Assembly (NCBI RefSeq): GCF_022321485.1
Contig: NZ_JAKOGG010000003.1
Coordinates: 248,001-312,000, forward strand
DNA from: Shewanella electrica
GTDB lineage: Bacteria > Pseudomonadota > Gammaproteobacteria > Enterobacterales > Shewanellaceae
Length of the DNA stretch: 64,000 nt
Reading direction: 5' to 3'
Below, one piece after another: positions 53,050 through 61,666 of this stretch; position 1 is the stretch's first letter, and every line of letters begins with the position of its first letter. The notes beneath the pieces were generated by a model, which was not told the origin of the DNA, ran no database searches, and saw nothing but the letters and a program-made list of their open reading frames with translations. The position numbers and the translations under genes were made by a program.

Positions 53050-54329
53050 CGTAAATCTCCTATCTGCACTAAACGTTGTTCAATGTAGGCGCGGGCATCC
53101 ACTGACAGCCCGGTTAAATCCAACGCTTGTTGGTACTCGCTCACTGCGGCGGCATATTGACCTTGCACGTCGAGTGCGTGCGCCAATCCAAAGTGCCAAC
53201 GGCTATTGCTCGGCTCGATGCGCAGCAGTTGTTCGTACCCCTGCTGCACGCTACTCCACTGTTGCGCCTGTTGCGCGATCTGGATCTTGGCTAACCATTT
53301 TTCTGGTGCCAGCGCCGAGGTATCACTGATATTCATCAAACTGCTATCGGCGGCTGACCATTGGCTGCCCGCCAACTGCACCCGCGCTAACAGCAACCAA
53401 AACTCTTCATTTTGTGGAAAACGTTGCACGCCAAGCTGCAAAATGGCTTCGGCGTCGCTGAGATTTCCTGCGGCAAAATACAGTGCCGCCAGTTGGCGCC
53501 GCGCGTCATGCAAACCGGCATCGTGTTGCAACGCTTGGCGTAACAAGCCAATTGCCTCGGCGGTGTCGCCCTGCTCTAACGCCGCAGTGGCTTGCTGCAA
53601 CTGCTTTTGCGCCAGTTGCGCCGGTGTCAGTTCTACCGAGGTGATCTGTAGCTGCTGCTTGGTGTGGCTGCTGGATTTAGCCGCTGGCGTAGCGGCAACA
53701 GTGGTTGGTTCATTATCGCTGCTGATTTCCCCTGTGGCAGGTGCTTTAGCGGTGCTGCTTGTTGGCTCAGGCGCTACGCTTGGCTCGGCAACATCAGCCG
53801 CTGCGCTATTGGTTAATACCGCAGTAGCGGCAACGTCGGTCGCTTGATGCTCCGTAGTGGTTGATTGGGGGTCGGCATCGCTCGAGGCGATTGCATCCGT
53901 GGTGCTCGGCAACTCAGCAGGCGCTTGCGGCGCAGCGGCAAAGACAGGTTCCGCTGCAGTATCGGCCGCAATCTCTGCAGTAGCATCGGCATTATCTGCG
54001 GTTACGCTAGGCGCTGCCGATTCTGTCGCAGCAATATTGTCGGCGTCGGTGGCTAAAGCATCGTTAGCAACGGCGGGCACGGTTTGAGTATTGGGGGCGG
54101 TCTCAGCAATGGTGATCAACGCTGGCAGGCTGCTACTGCGGTTATTGACTTGTTCTAACAACCACCAGCCCGCACCAAACAGCAGTGCGCCCAGCGCGAT
54201 ACCGATGACCAGCAAGCGCCAGCCGCTACGCCCGCTTTGCGCGGGAATATTGGCCTGCGCCAGCGGTGGAAATTCATGTTGCTGCTGGCGCTTATCTAAA
54301 TCTTTGAGCATTTGATTAACGACACTCAT
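53046..54329 (-). CDS. mshN: MSHA biogenesis TPR protein MshN
   Basis: A 427-residue membrane-anchored protein. The N-terminus MSVVNQMLKDLDKRQ is a conserved MshN block, a membrane segment lies at about 37-57, then comes a long region rich in Ala, Thr, Ser, Asp and Glu (about 70-220) that is likely disordered, and finally several TPR repeats from about 230 to 420 (LLRQALQHDAGLHDARRQLA, LYFAAGNLSDAEAIL, HALDVQGQYAAAVSEYQQAL). It probably acts as a periplasmic assembly scaffold. The ATG at 54329 overlaps the mshM stop as ATGA. Confidence 0.92.
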   Translation of the reverse strand: MSVVNQMLKDLDKRQQQHEFPPLAQANIPAQSGRSGWRLLVIGIALGALLFGAGWWLLEQVNNRSSSLPALITIAETAPNTQTVPAVANDALATDADNIAATESAAPSVTADNADATAEIAADTAAEPVFAAAPQAPAELPSTTDAIASSDADPQSTTTEHQATDVAATAVLTNSAAADVAEPSVAPEPTSSTAKAPATGEISSDNEPTTVAATPAAKSSSHTKQQLQITSVELTPAQLAQKQLQQATAALEQGDTAEAIGLLRQALQHDAGLHDARRQLAALYFAAGNLSDAEAILQLGVQRFPQNEEFWLLLARVQLAGSQWSAADSSLMNISDTSALAPEKWLAKIQIAQQAQQWSSVQQGYEQLLRIEPSNSRWHFGLAHALDVQGQYAAAVSEYQQALDLTGLSVDARAYIEQRLVQIGDLR

Positions 54330-55225
54330 AGCATCCCTCGCCACACCAGTACCGATGCGAACATCACTAACAACAATGCACCACTCCATAACCACCAATG
54401 CCAGTGAGACAGTGGCCGAGCATCTTCAGTGTCACCAATGGCAAGGCGAATATGCGCCGCGTTAATGCCCGCTTCGCCTGCGCCGTAGCTCAACATCAGC
54501 GCCTTATGCGCCAAAATGTTGATCAGCCGTGGCACGCCGCGCGAGCCAATAAACAGTAACTTTAACGCCCGCGCGTTAAACAATGGCCGTCCTTGATAAC
54601 CCGAGACCGCCAAGCGGTGCCGCACATACGCCGCCACTTCGGCTTGGTTCAACGGCCGTAACTGATAACTAAAGGTGATGCGTTGTCGCAGTTGCCGCAG
54701 TTGCGGCTGTGCCAGACGTTGATCGAGTTCGGGCTGGCCAAACAACACCACCTGCACCAATTTGCGCTGCTCGGTTTCCAGATTGGTGAATAAACGTAAC
54801 GCTTCTAGGCTGTCATCCGGCAGCGCTTGCGCCTCATCCAGCACTAAAACAATCTGTTTGTCCTCGGCGCTTAGCGCCAATAGCCGCTGTTGGATCACGC
54901 CGGTGAGCTGCTGTTGATCGTGCACCGCACTGATATCAATACCCAACTCCTGCGCCACCGCCATGCGTAGCTCGGCCGGTGTTAAATAGGGATTGGGCAG
55001 ATAAGCACACACAAAACTATCGGGCAGATCGTTGAGTAACTTGCGGCAGATTAACGTCTTGCCGGTGCCGACTTCTCCGGTGACTTTAATAAAACCTTCG
55101 CCACTTTGAAGCGCTACTTGCAGCACTTGTAGCGCTTCAACATGCGGCGCTAAACCGAAAAAAAATCCGGTGTTTGGGGTCAAGGCAAACGGCAACGTCT
55201 GCAAACCAAAGTGCTGCTGATACAT
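54326..55225 (-). CDS. mshM: MSHA biogenesis AAA ATPase MshM (ExeA-like)
   Basis: A 299-residue ATPase of the ExeA/GspA type. N-terminal YQQHFGLQTLPFALTPNTGFFF is the family opening, Walker A GEVGTGKT is at residues 50-57, Walker B is VLVLDEAQAL, and GSRGVPRLINILAHKALML is the lid. One C-terminal membrane segment (about 278-297) anchors it. It may shape the cell wall or localise the secretin MshL, as ExeA does for its secretin; this is inferred from the family. It is placed between mshL and mshN with a four-base gap to mshL. Confidence 0.94.
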   Translation of the reverse strand: MYQQHFGLQTLPFALTPNTGFFFGLAPHVEALQVLQVALQSGEGFIKVTGEVGTGKTLICRKLLNDLPDSFVCAYLPNPYLTPAELRMAVAQELGIDISAVHDQQQLTGVIQQRLLALSAEDKQIVLVLDEAQALPDDSLEALRLFTNLETEQRKLVQVVLFGQPELDQRLAQPQLRQLRQRITFSYQLRPLNQAEVAAYVRHRLAVSGYQGRPLFNARALKLLFIGSRGVPRLINILAHKALMLSYGAGEAGINAAHIRLAIGDTEDARPLSHWHWWLWSGALLLVMFASVLVWRGML

Positions 55226-55229
55226 AGAC

Positions 55230-56933
55230 TTAACGGCTCGTTGGATACCAGCGGTCTAACAGAGATTGCGACTGCTGCAACTGCTGTTGCCAAGTATTGG
55301 CATCCACCACGGTGGGTTTAATCAAAATCACCAACTCGGTTTTAGTGACGGTGGTAACCTTGTTGGTAAACAGCTGACCCAGCAGCGGAATATCACCCAA
55401 CAGTGGCACTTTCGATTCTTGGTTCTGGCTATCGCTCTTCATCAAACCGCCGATCACCACCACATCGCCCGAGCGGGCGCGAATCACCGTATCGGACTCG
55501 CGGATTTCACTCTGTGCGAGCGGCAGCTCTAATGGCTCAGCACCACCAGCGCTGATGGTTTTGTTTTGCTCGGAGACTTCGGTCACCGACGGATGCACGT
55601 GCAGCAGCACATTACCATCAGCGTCGATTTGCGGCGTCACATCCAAGGCGATACCGGAGAAAAACGGTGTTAACTCAACATCTGGTGTAATGGTGGAGGT
55701 TGAGGCGCTAGCAATGGTCGAGGTCGAGACATTGGTGACGTAGTATTCGTCTGTACCGACTTTAATCACGGCTTTTTGGTTGTTGGAGGCGGTAACCCTT
55801 GGGCTCGACAGCACGTCAACATCGCCTTGCGTTTTCAGCAAGCTGATCAGCCCACCAAAGTCTGAGTTGCCATCGGCGCCGTTATGGTTGAACGAGAATG
55901 ACGTAACACCGCCCAAAGTTTGGCTGATGCTATTGCCGATGGTGCCAGGCGACGTGCTGAAATTGAACGAGGTATTGCCGTTGGCCAAGGCGGTGCCAAG
56001 CACGTTATCCCACTGGATACCTTGCTGATAACCGTCTGACAAACGCACTTCCACAATTTTGGCTTCTAACACCACCTGGCGTTGTAGATGCTGCTCAGAT
56101 TGACTGAGGAACTGGCGGATCTGGCGCAATTCATCAGGAAAAGCTCGCACCGTGACTAAGCCCGCTTGCGGGCTGACCACCACGCTGCGGCCACCGCCGC
56201 TAGCACCGATGATCGACTCTAAGGTGCCTTGCAACTTGCCCCAAAAATCGGTCTTGGTTTTGGAAGAGATAAACGTGCCGTTGGTGGTATTGCTGTTACT
56301 ATTTTGATTGCGGTTACCAGATAAGCCATCACCGTTGTTACTCATCTGGAAGCTACTATTGTAGTTATTACCGTTGCTATTGTTGTTGCTGTCGGTGATG
56401 CGGCCAGAGCTAACCGAGGTTAACGATAACCCTTCGCGCTCCATATAGAGATAGTTAACCGAGAACGTCTCGCTGCGCATGCCGGCGGGATAGATCTGCA
56501 ACACTTTGCCCGAACGCGAGATCTCATAGCCATAAATGTCCTGCACCACTTTGAGCACTTCTGGCAGCGTCACGCCTTTGAGCGATAACGAAATGGTGCC
56601 GCTCACGCTCGGATGCACTGCCACGCTCAACGGAGAATCTTCCACCAAACTGTTAAAAAACACTTTAGCATCAACATCATGCGCCGACACATTAAAGCGT
56701 TTTTCTTGTGGCGCTTGCTCAACCCCAGCCAGCAAACCACCACCGGTCAGCTCTTGTTGTAATGCACTTGGCATCGGTGCCGCCGCTGGAATATTGGTTT
56801 TACTGCTGTTATCCGCCTGCACGGCGTTGTTGAGCGCTTCCTTAGATGCTGTTGGCGCTGGGCGGCCAATCAGTTGGCAACCGTTGAGCGCGAATGCAAG
56901 GCAGCAAAAGAGTAAGGACAGATTATTCTTCAT
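55230..56933 (-). CDS. mshL: MSHA secretin MshL
   Basis: A 567-residue outer-membrane secretin lipoprotein through which the pilus leaves the cell. Lipobox LNGC at 16-19. Next come an STN/N0 domain (FNVSAHDVDAKVFFNSLVEDSP and ISLSLKGVTLPEVLKVVQ), a Ser/Asn-rich loop at about 180-222, an N1-like domain and the secretin core from about 270 with VVLEAKIVEVRLSDGYQQG, LISLLKTQGDVDVLSSPRV and the closing GDIPLLGQLF. The Asn-rich insert is unusually repetitive (many NSNGN-like units). The ATG at 56933 is two bases after mshK. Confidence 0.95.
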   Translation of the reverse strand: MKNNLSLLFCCLAFALNGCQLIGRPAPTASKEALNNAVQADNSSKTNIPAAAPMPSALQQELTGGGLLAGVEQAPQEKRFNVSAHDVDAKVFFNSLVEDSPLSVAVHPSVSGTISLSLKGVTLPEVLKVVQDIYGYEISRSGKVLQIYPAGMRSETFSVNYLYMEREGLSLTSVSSGRITDSNNNSNGNNYNSSFQMSNNGDGLSGNRNQNSNSNTTNGTFISSKTKTDFWGKLQGTLESIIGASGGGRSVVVSPQAGLVTVRAFPDELRQIRQFLSQSEQHLQRQVVLEAKIVEVRLSDGYQQGIQWDNVLGTALANGNTSFNFSTSPGTIGNSISQTLGGVTSFSFNHNGADGNSDFGGLISLLKTQGDVDVLSSPRVTASNNQKAVIKVGTDEYYVTNVSTSTIASASTSTITPDVELTPFFSGIALDVTPQIDADGNVLLHVHPSVTEVSEQNKTISAGGAEPLELPLAQSEIRESDTVIRARSGDVVVIGGLMKSDSQNQESKVPLLGDIPLLGQLFTNKVTTVTKTELVILIKPTVVDANTWQQQLQQSQSLLDRWYPTSR

Positions 56934-56935
56934 TG

Positions 56936-57262
56936 TTATCTCTTCTTATTTGGCGCCGTCACTGGCGGAAATAACCGTAACTTATTGCCGTTAGCCAGCG
57001 ATACTTGTTGGTCACTGATGGCGCTAATAGCCACACCGTTGACCTTATCGCCCACATGATAGAGTTGGTTATTGATCACCGCGCGCTTGCCAGCCGCACC
57101 GGTGATGATGGAGTTCAATACTAAACTTGTATCGCTAGCGCTCTGCGCCGCCGCACTGGTGTCGATTTGCCAGCCCACGGGTGGCAAGGTGGGATCGCGT
57201 AAGTCCGCCGCCATCACCGGCAGCGCCAGTAACAATGTCCAACCACTAATTAGCCGCAACAC
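56936..57262 (-). CDS. mshK: MSHA biogenesis protein MshK
   Basis: A 108-residue exported protein, similar in role to PilP: it should link the inner-membrane MshIJ complex to the secretin. A signal peptide (about 1-19, ending PVMAAD) is followed by LRDPTLPPVG, the PilP-like Asp-Pro motif, a Gln/Ala/Ser linker and a small beta domain with AVINNQLYHVGDKVNGVAI. The GTG at 57262 is preferred because AAGGA lies eight bases before it and gives the normal family size; the frame runs open further upstream inside mshJ. It overlaps mshJ by 17 bases. Confidence 0.85.
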   Translation of the reverse strand: MLRLISGWTLLLALPVMAADLRDPTLPPVGWQIDTSAAAQSASDTSLVLNSIITGAAGKRAVINNQLYHVGDKVNGVAISAISDQQVSLANGNKLRLFPPVTAPNKKR

Positions 57263-57902
57263 TGATAAAGTCCTTATTGATGCTGAGGGTGTAAAGCGAG
57301 AGCGCCACTTTGGCATTGGGATATTCATCCACCTGATAATCCAATGACTTCCAGTATAGTTTTTCTGGCAGTTGTTCAACCGCTTGCACAAATTTCATCA
57401 CCGCAAAATAGTCACCTTCAAAGGTGAGCACGATACCGTGGCTGAACAGATTCATCTCGCCAGCTTGTTTATCGCCCACCACCAGCAACGGCACGGGGGC
57501 GATGGATTGGAAGCTAGACAGAGTGACGCCTCGGCTTTGTTTCAGTAACTGCGCCAATAGTGCGGGCATTTTGTCGGCGGGGATCAGGTCGACGGTTTGT
57601 GCGGTCAATTGCTGATCAACGGCTTGAATTTGGCCTGCAAGTTGCTGCTGTTGCAGGCGTAAATCTTTATTGGGATCTTCACTGAGCCGTTGTTGGATCA
57701 GCGTGATTTGCGCAGCCATGCTCGCAAGTTGCTTTTGCTGCGCGCTCTGCTGTTGCGCTAACTGCTGCCGTTGCTGCCACAGAGTTTCAAACGGCAAATA
57801 GCACACGGCGGCCAGCACTAACCAACACACCACGGCAATCAGCAACCGCTCGCGCATCGATAGCGGGTTATATTGTTGGGCTAACCTGCTCAGAAAATTC
57901 AT
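57246..57902 (-). CDS. mshJ: MSHA biogenesis protein MshJ (PilO-like)
   Basis: A 218-residue inner-membrane protein with one N-terminal membrane segment (about 20-38), a long Gln/Leu-rich coiled coil (WQQRQQLAQQQSAQQKQL and after, about 42-95) and a ferredoxin-like globular domain with IVLTFEGDYFAVMKFVQAVEQLP and LYWKSLDYQVDEYP, the PilO fold pattern. It should pair with the PilN-like MshI2 in the alignment complex. It overlaps mshI2 by four bases and mshK by 17. Confidence 0.9.
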   Translation of the reverse strand: MNFLSRLAQQYNPLSMRERLLIAVVCWLVLAAVCYLPFETLWQQRQQLAQQQSAQQKQLASMAAQITLIQQRLSEDPNKDLRLQQQQLAGQIQAVDQQLTAQTVDLIPADKMPALLAQLLKQSRGVTLSSFQSIAPVPLLVVGDKQAGEMNLFSHGIVLTFEGDYFAVMKFVQAVEQLPEKLYWKSLDYQVDEYPNAKVALSLYTLSINKDFISVAAN

Positions 57903-58501
57903 TGAGCGCTGCTCTCCTCAGCTTCCGTGGTGAGTTTAAACGCCAACGGCTTACCTTCTTCCCTCGCCATGGTCATAGAGGCGAACGCTTTACCGCGATA
58001 GCTTTGAGTCAAAGATAATCGCGCAATCCAGTCTGGTACCGCTTCAGGGCTACTGCCATATCCTTCAAAAACAATCTTTTGCTCATCAAAATGTAGATGG
58101 GTAAGCCAGATATTGCCATTCGACACTTTGGCAAGTTCTTGTAACTTTTCAGTAAAACCGACCGATTTCAATTGCTCTCGCTGTGACAGCTCATTGAGCA
58201 GCAGGGTTTTTAACTGCAATTCCTGCTGTTGCAGAGTGACTTCAGCTTGCAAGCTGGTATCGGGCTGATGCCGCTGCAACTGCGCCTGCAACTGCTCCAA
58301 CTGGCTTTGCTGGCTATTGAGCAAGGTTTTGGTTTGCGCCACTTGCGCCTGCAACTGACCATGAAGATAACTGATCACGCCAAGGCTAGCGCCCCCGAGC
58401 AACAGTATCAGTGCGCCAGATAATCCGAGCGTTTTGAGGGTAAGACGTTGCTTGGGCGGTAATAATGCGCTGCTAAATAGGTTGATGCGGGTCTTAGTCA
58501 T
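57899..58501 (-). CDS. MSHA biogenesis PilN-like protein (MshI2)
   Basis: A 200-residue PilN-type protein. The short cytoplasmic start MTKTRINLFSSALLPPK holds the INLF motif that binds the PilM-like partner; next are a membrane segment (about 28-47), a Gln-rich coiled coil (about 50-115) and a globular domain ending near SSAQ. In Shewanella this part is often annotated MshI2, whereas in Vibrio the mshI gene is drawn differently. The ATG at 58501 overlaps the upstream mshI stop as ATGA, and the stop overlaps mshJ by four bases, so the alignment-complex genes are tightly coupled. Confidence 0.88.
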   Translation of the reverse strand: MTKTRINLFSSALLPPKQRLTLKTLGLSGALILLLGGASLGVISYLHGQLQAQVAQTKTLLNSQQSQLEQLQAQLQRHQPDTSLQAEVTLQQQELQLKTLLLNELSQREQLKSVGFTEKLQELAKVSNGNIWLTHLHFDEQKIVFEGYGSSPEAVPDWIARLSLTQSYRGKAFASMTMAREEGKPLAFKLTTEAEESSAQ

Positions 58502-59385
58502 TCGGCCTCCCGCGCCAATTCTAGGCAACTGAGTTGCGCCAGTTTGCCACCAATATCATGCGCTGCGACCACGTTGACCGGTTGATTGAAGTTGGCCGCA
58601 ACTAATGTGGCGAGCAGTTGGTTTTCACCACCGCAGAGCAATTCCAATGAACTCACTGGCGCTTGACGCAATTGGCTCTCAAAAAAGTCCATCGAGCGTT
58701 GGATCTCAAGGCTTAACGCGTCGGCGATGCGTTGCCGTAAATCATCAGCAGTAAAATGGTCCAGCCCGCTAAAACCACGCAAGCGGCGTTGCATCCACAA
58801 CTCGCCATCACGCACAACCGTCAGCAACACTTCTTCACCGGGCAGATGGCTCAATACCAACCGAGCTTGTGGCTCGTTACCAAACAGATTTGCCAGCATT
58901 AGCTCTTCGATGCTGATGCCCTGCAAGGCAAAGTCGTGCCCTTCGACCGCTTGGGCAAGTTGCATCATCTGCTGCTTGTCGGTGACCACCACTTGCAGTT
59001 TGTTGCTGGCTTTGGAGGGAAATTCAAAATAATCGAGGTGAATATTAGTGGCCGGAGTCGCCACCATATCTTTAACGCTCCACAGCAAGGCTTGTGGAAT
59101 TTCATCGTCTGGCACTGCCGGTTTGTCAGCGGCCAACAGTTGATACTGGCCCGCGCCCAGCACAATTTGCACTTGCGACGCGTCAAAATCGGCGGCAATT
59201 TTATCCCACAAGTTGTGCCAATCACGCTGATGCGCATAGAAGCGGATGTTATCTGCCGCTGCTGCGCTGGTTACCCACGCAGCTTGAGCGCCAATAAACA
59301 CCCCCAGTTGCTGTTTGGGGCGAGACGCTCGCCAGAATTGCCATCGTTTTAGGGGCGCAGTTGTCATATTGCGTTGGACTCTCAT
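58498..59385 (-). CDS. mshI: MSHA biogenesis protein MshI (PilM-like)
   Basis: A 295-residue cytoplasmic protein in the place of PilM, the actin-fold partner of PilN. Seen: LGVFIGAQAAWVTSAA near the start, QIVLGAGQYQLLAADKPAVPDDEIP, LLWSVKDMV, and LLCGGENQLLATLVAANF near residue 250, all in keeping with an RNase H/actin-like fold, though the nucleotide-binding Gly and Asp residues are less clear than in PilM. It is the first gene of the MSHA operon. Two starts are possible (ATG at 59385 and at 59367), both with weak ribosome sites. A 15-bp palindrome lies 36-50 bases upstream. Confidence 0.85.
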   Translation of the reverse strand: MRVQRNMTTAPLKRWQFWRASRPKQQLGVFIGAQAAWVTSAAAADNIRFYAHQRDWHNLWDKIAADFDASQVQIVLGAGQYQLLAADKPAVPDDEIPQALLWSVKDMVATPATNIHLDYFEFPSKASNKLQVVVTDKQQMMQLAQAVEGHDFALQGISIEELMLANLFGNEPQARLVLSHLPGEEVLLTVVRDGELWMQRRLRGFSGLDHFTADDLRQRIADALSLEIQRSMDFFESQLRQAPVSSLELLCGGENQLLATLVAANFNQPVNVVAAHDIGGKLAQLSCLELAREAE

Positions 59386-59420
59386 CTGCTAATTTGCCAC
59401 TGGCGCATGGGATAAAATGC

Positions 59421-59435
59421 TTGGTTAATAACCAA
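59421..59435. repeat. 15-bp palindrome upstream of the MSHA operon
   Basis: TTGGTTA-A-TAACCAA, two perfect 7-base arms around one base, 36-50 bases before the mshI start codon. The place and symmetry suit a regulator-binding site in the MSHA promoter region. Confidence 0.45.
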
Positions 59436-59541
59436 AAAATTAATTAGCAATGTTACACGCTAATCCTTTCATTCTACACAGAATAATCTGCGAAAAATGT
59501 AAAAGTTGCGCGATAGATCTGCTTTCATCCCTGCGGTCCAG

Positions 59542-61449
59542 CTATTCCACTGCCACCGGTTCACTGAATAGTGCACCTTGGGCAGCGCCGACACCGAGAA
59601 TTTTCAGTGTTTGCCACTCTTCCAATAACTCTACGCCCTCTGCCACCACACTGATCTCAGCTAACGGCAAACTGCCGAGTAAACTACGAATATATAGCTG
59701 GTTTTCGGGCCGTAAGTGGATCTGTTTCACTAAAGAGCGATGCAGCTTGACGATGTTGAAGCCCGCTTCAACAATATATTGGGTACTGACTAACTCTTGC
59801 CCCACATGGTCCACCGCGATGCGCGCGCCCATCATTTTAATGCTTTGCAATCTTGGACTGAGCGCGGCCAACTCTCGACAAGCAAAGGCTTCATCAACCT
59901 CGACGCTCAAGCGTGGCATCAGATCGCGATGTTCCAACATGATGCGCTTGAGCCAGCGGAAAAAGTCGTTGTTCATTAAGGTTTCAAACGACAAGTTAAC
60001 GCTGAACTGCTCGTCGCCGTGGCTGGCAACCAACAACTGTTGAATCACTTTCTCAACAATTAATTGTTCTATCGGCGCAATCAAACCACACTTGATGGCC
60101 ATCGGTAAAAACAAGGTCGCCCGCACTAAGTTGCCGTTAGGTTCGCGCGCGCGGGTAAAGATCTCTCGCTGTTGCACGATGCCGTCCACATCAATCACCG
60201 GCTGGGCGAAGGCAACAAAGCGTTTGTCTGTTAACGCCATCTCTAAGAAGGTGCGCCAGCGTACCGAACCGCGCGCAAACTCTTCATCAACTGCACCTTT
60301 ATCGTACATAAACCAGTTGTTATTGCCCTGCATTTGCGCCGCACGCAGCGCCATCTCCGCTTCTTCAATCAGCTGTTGCTGTTCATCGCCTAATTTAAAA
60401 TAGGCGCAGCCCAAGTGGCACAAGCTTTGGTTCGCTTTACTGTCTGGTGGCGCTAAGCTGGCGCACAGTTTTACTAACCTTGAGGCCAACTGTTCCGCTT
60501 CTGCTAGGCTAATTTGCGTCACTAAAATCGCAAACTGGCTGTAGCTGCGGCGGGCAAACACGCTGTTGGCCTGTGATTGCAGTAAACGGCGCATATGTTC
60601 GACGTTGAGTGTTAAGTATTCCTTGATGCCGTGATCGCCTAACTCACTGTGGAGCTGATCTAGCTCATCAAACTCCAATAACATTAGCACCCCGTGCGAC
60701 ATCATGCCGCTGTGGCTGCTGAGCGCATCTAAGCGGCTATCAAAAAATAAGCGGTTGCCGATATGGGTTTCATGATCGAGGAAGGTGTTGCTGCGGATAA
60801 AGGTATCAAAGCGGGCGCGATCTTTTTTGGCCTCCACTAGCTCATCCAACAGCAGTGAGATAGCGCGATTAATAAAACGCGGATGACCGTTGCTGTAGCG
60901 GCCACGGGCCTGTTCAAAGCGTCCCTTGAGAATGAGGTGGCAACGTTCACCAATGCTTTCTAGGCCGACTAACTGCTCGCGATACCACAAGTAGCCACGG
61001 CGAGTGATCACCACAAAACACAGCAAACCCAATAACAGCACGCCCACTTCATAACGATTCGGCAGATAGCGCCACAACGGCTGTGGCATCAATAGTTGTA
61101 CCCGTAGATTAGGCTGCTGCGGTAGCTGGATATCAATCACGCGGGGAAGCTCAGCCTGTTCGGCGCTGGTGTATTCATATACCAGCTCCTGGCCGTTCCA
61201 CACCCGTGCTTGCAAAGTGTCGGTAGCTTTGAGCAGATCGGGCAGCCACAGGTTGGCATCGTCCATATCTTGTCGCAGCACATGACGGCTAAACGCTTGT
61301 TCAATGGCGGCGATATTATGCTGCTGGAAACGGTAAGTCAGTTGCGAATAAGCCATGGCAGCAAACACGATGCCAACCGCTAACGTGAGCATTAATGACA
61401 ATAACCAGAAACGCGATAAGCGAATGGTGAGAAGTCGGGTGAGTTCCAT
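59542..61449 (-). CDS. csrD: RNase E specificity factor CsrD (MshH)
   Basis: A 635-residue inner-membrane protein that targets the small RNAs CsrB and CsrC for RNase E decay and so raises CsrA activity. It has an N-terminal membrane segment (about 17-38), a periplasmic part, a second segment (about 130-150), a HAMP-like linker, then GGDEF and EAL domains that have both lost their active motifs. The GGDEF place reads RRSYSQF and the EAL place reads REIF, as expected for CsrD, which neither makes nor breaks cyclic di-GMP. It lies just upstream of the MSHA operon, where Vibrio names it mshH. The ATG at 61449 has GGAAGG upstream. Confidence 0.93.
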   Translation of the reverse strand: MELTRLLTIRLSRFWLLSLMLTLAVGIVFAAMAYSQLTYRFQQHNIAAIEQAFSRHVLRQDMDDANLWLPDLLKATDTLQARVWNGQELVYEYTSAEQAELPRVIDIQLPQQPNLRVQLLMPQPLWRYLPNRYEVGVLLLGLLCFVVITRRGYLWYREQLVGLESIGERCHLILKGRFEQARGRYSNGHPRFINRAISLLLDELVEAKKDRARFDTFIRSNTFLDHETHIGNRLFFDSRLDALSSHSGMMSHGVLMLLEFDELDQLHSELGDHGIKEYLTLNVEHMRRLLQSQANSVFARRSYSQFAILVTQISLAEAEQLASRLVKLCASLAPPDSKANQSLCHLGCAYFKLGDEQQQLIEEAEMALRAAQMQGNNNWFMYDKGAVDEEFARGSVRWRTFLEMALTDKRFVAFAQPVIDVDGIVQQREIFTRAREPNGNLVRATLFLPMAIKCGLIAPIEQLIVEKVIQQLLVASHGDEQFSVNLSFETLMNNDFFRWLKRIMLEHRDLMPRLSVEVDEAFACRELAALSPRLQSIKMMGARIAVDHVGQELVSTQYIVEAGFNIVKLHRSLVKQIHLRPENQLYIRSLLGSLPLAEISVVAEGVELLEEWQTLKILGVGAAQGALFSEPVAVE

Positions 61450-61597
61450 CGGTTGGCCTTCCTGATCACCGATAATTCTTGGCCAAAATCCAATATTTGA
61501 CCCGCGATGCTTTTGATTATTCAGCAGAAGATAGTAAAACGCAAACTTTGCTGCGCCAAGCGCTCAACCGCCCCAAGACGGCGGAAACAATGCGCCG

Positions 61598-61638
61598 ATA
61601 GAAAAGCAAATGCCCTCAAACCGAGGTTGAGGGCATTT
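61598..61638 (-). terminator. Intrinsic terminator of the malic enzyme gene
   Basis: A perfect 12-bp stem AAATGCCCTCAA/TTGAGGGCATTT with a 7-base loop (61608-61638), followed on the minus strand by GCTTTTCTAT, 28 bases past the stop. Confidence 0.87.
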
Positions 61639-61666
61639 GGCAGACTGACACAGTGTTAAACGTTAA

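Noticed and set aside
53206-53847. 213-codon plus-strand frame opposite mshN
   Set aside because: Rich in Cys, Ala and Ser because of the repetitive antisense of mshN; no ribosome site or family pattern.
59385-59400. Sigma-54-like TGGCA...GCA just before mshI
   Set aside because: It ends at the start codon, leaving no room for a transcription start, and the -12 part matches poorly.
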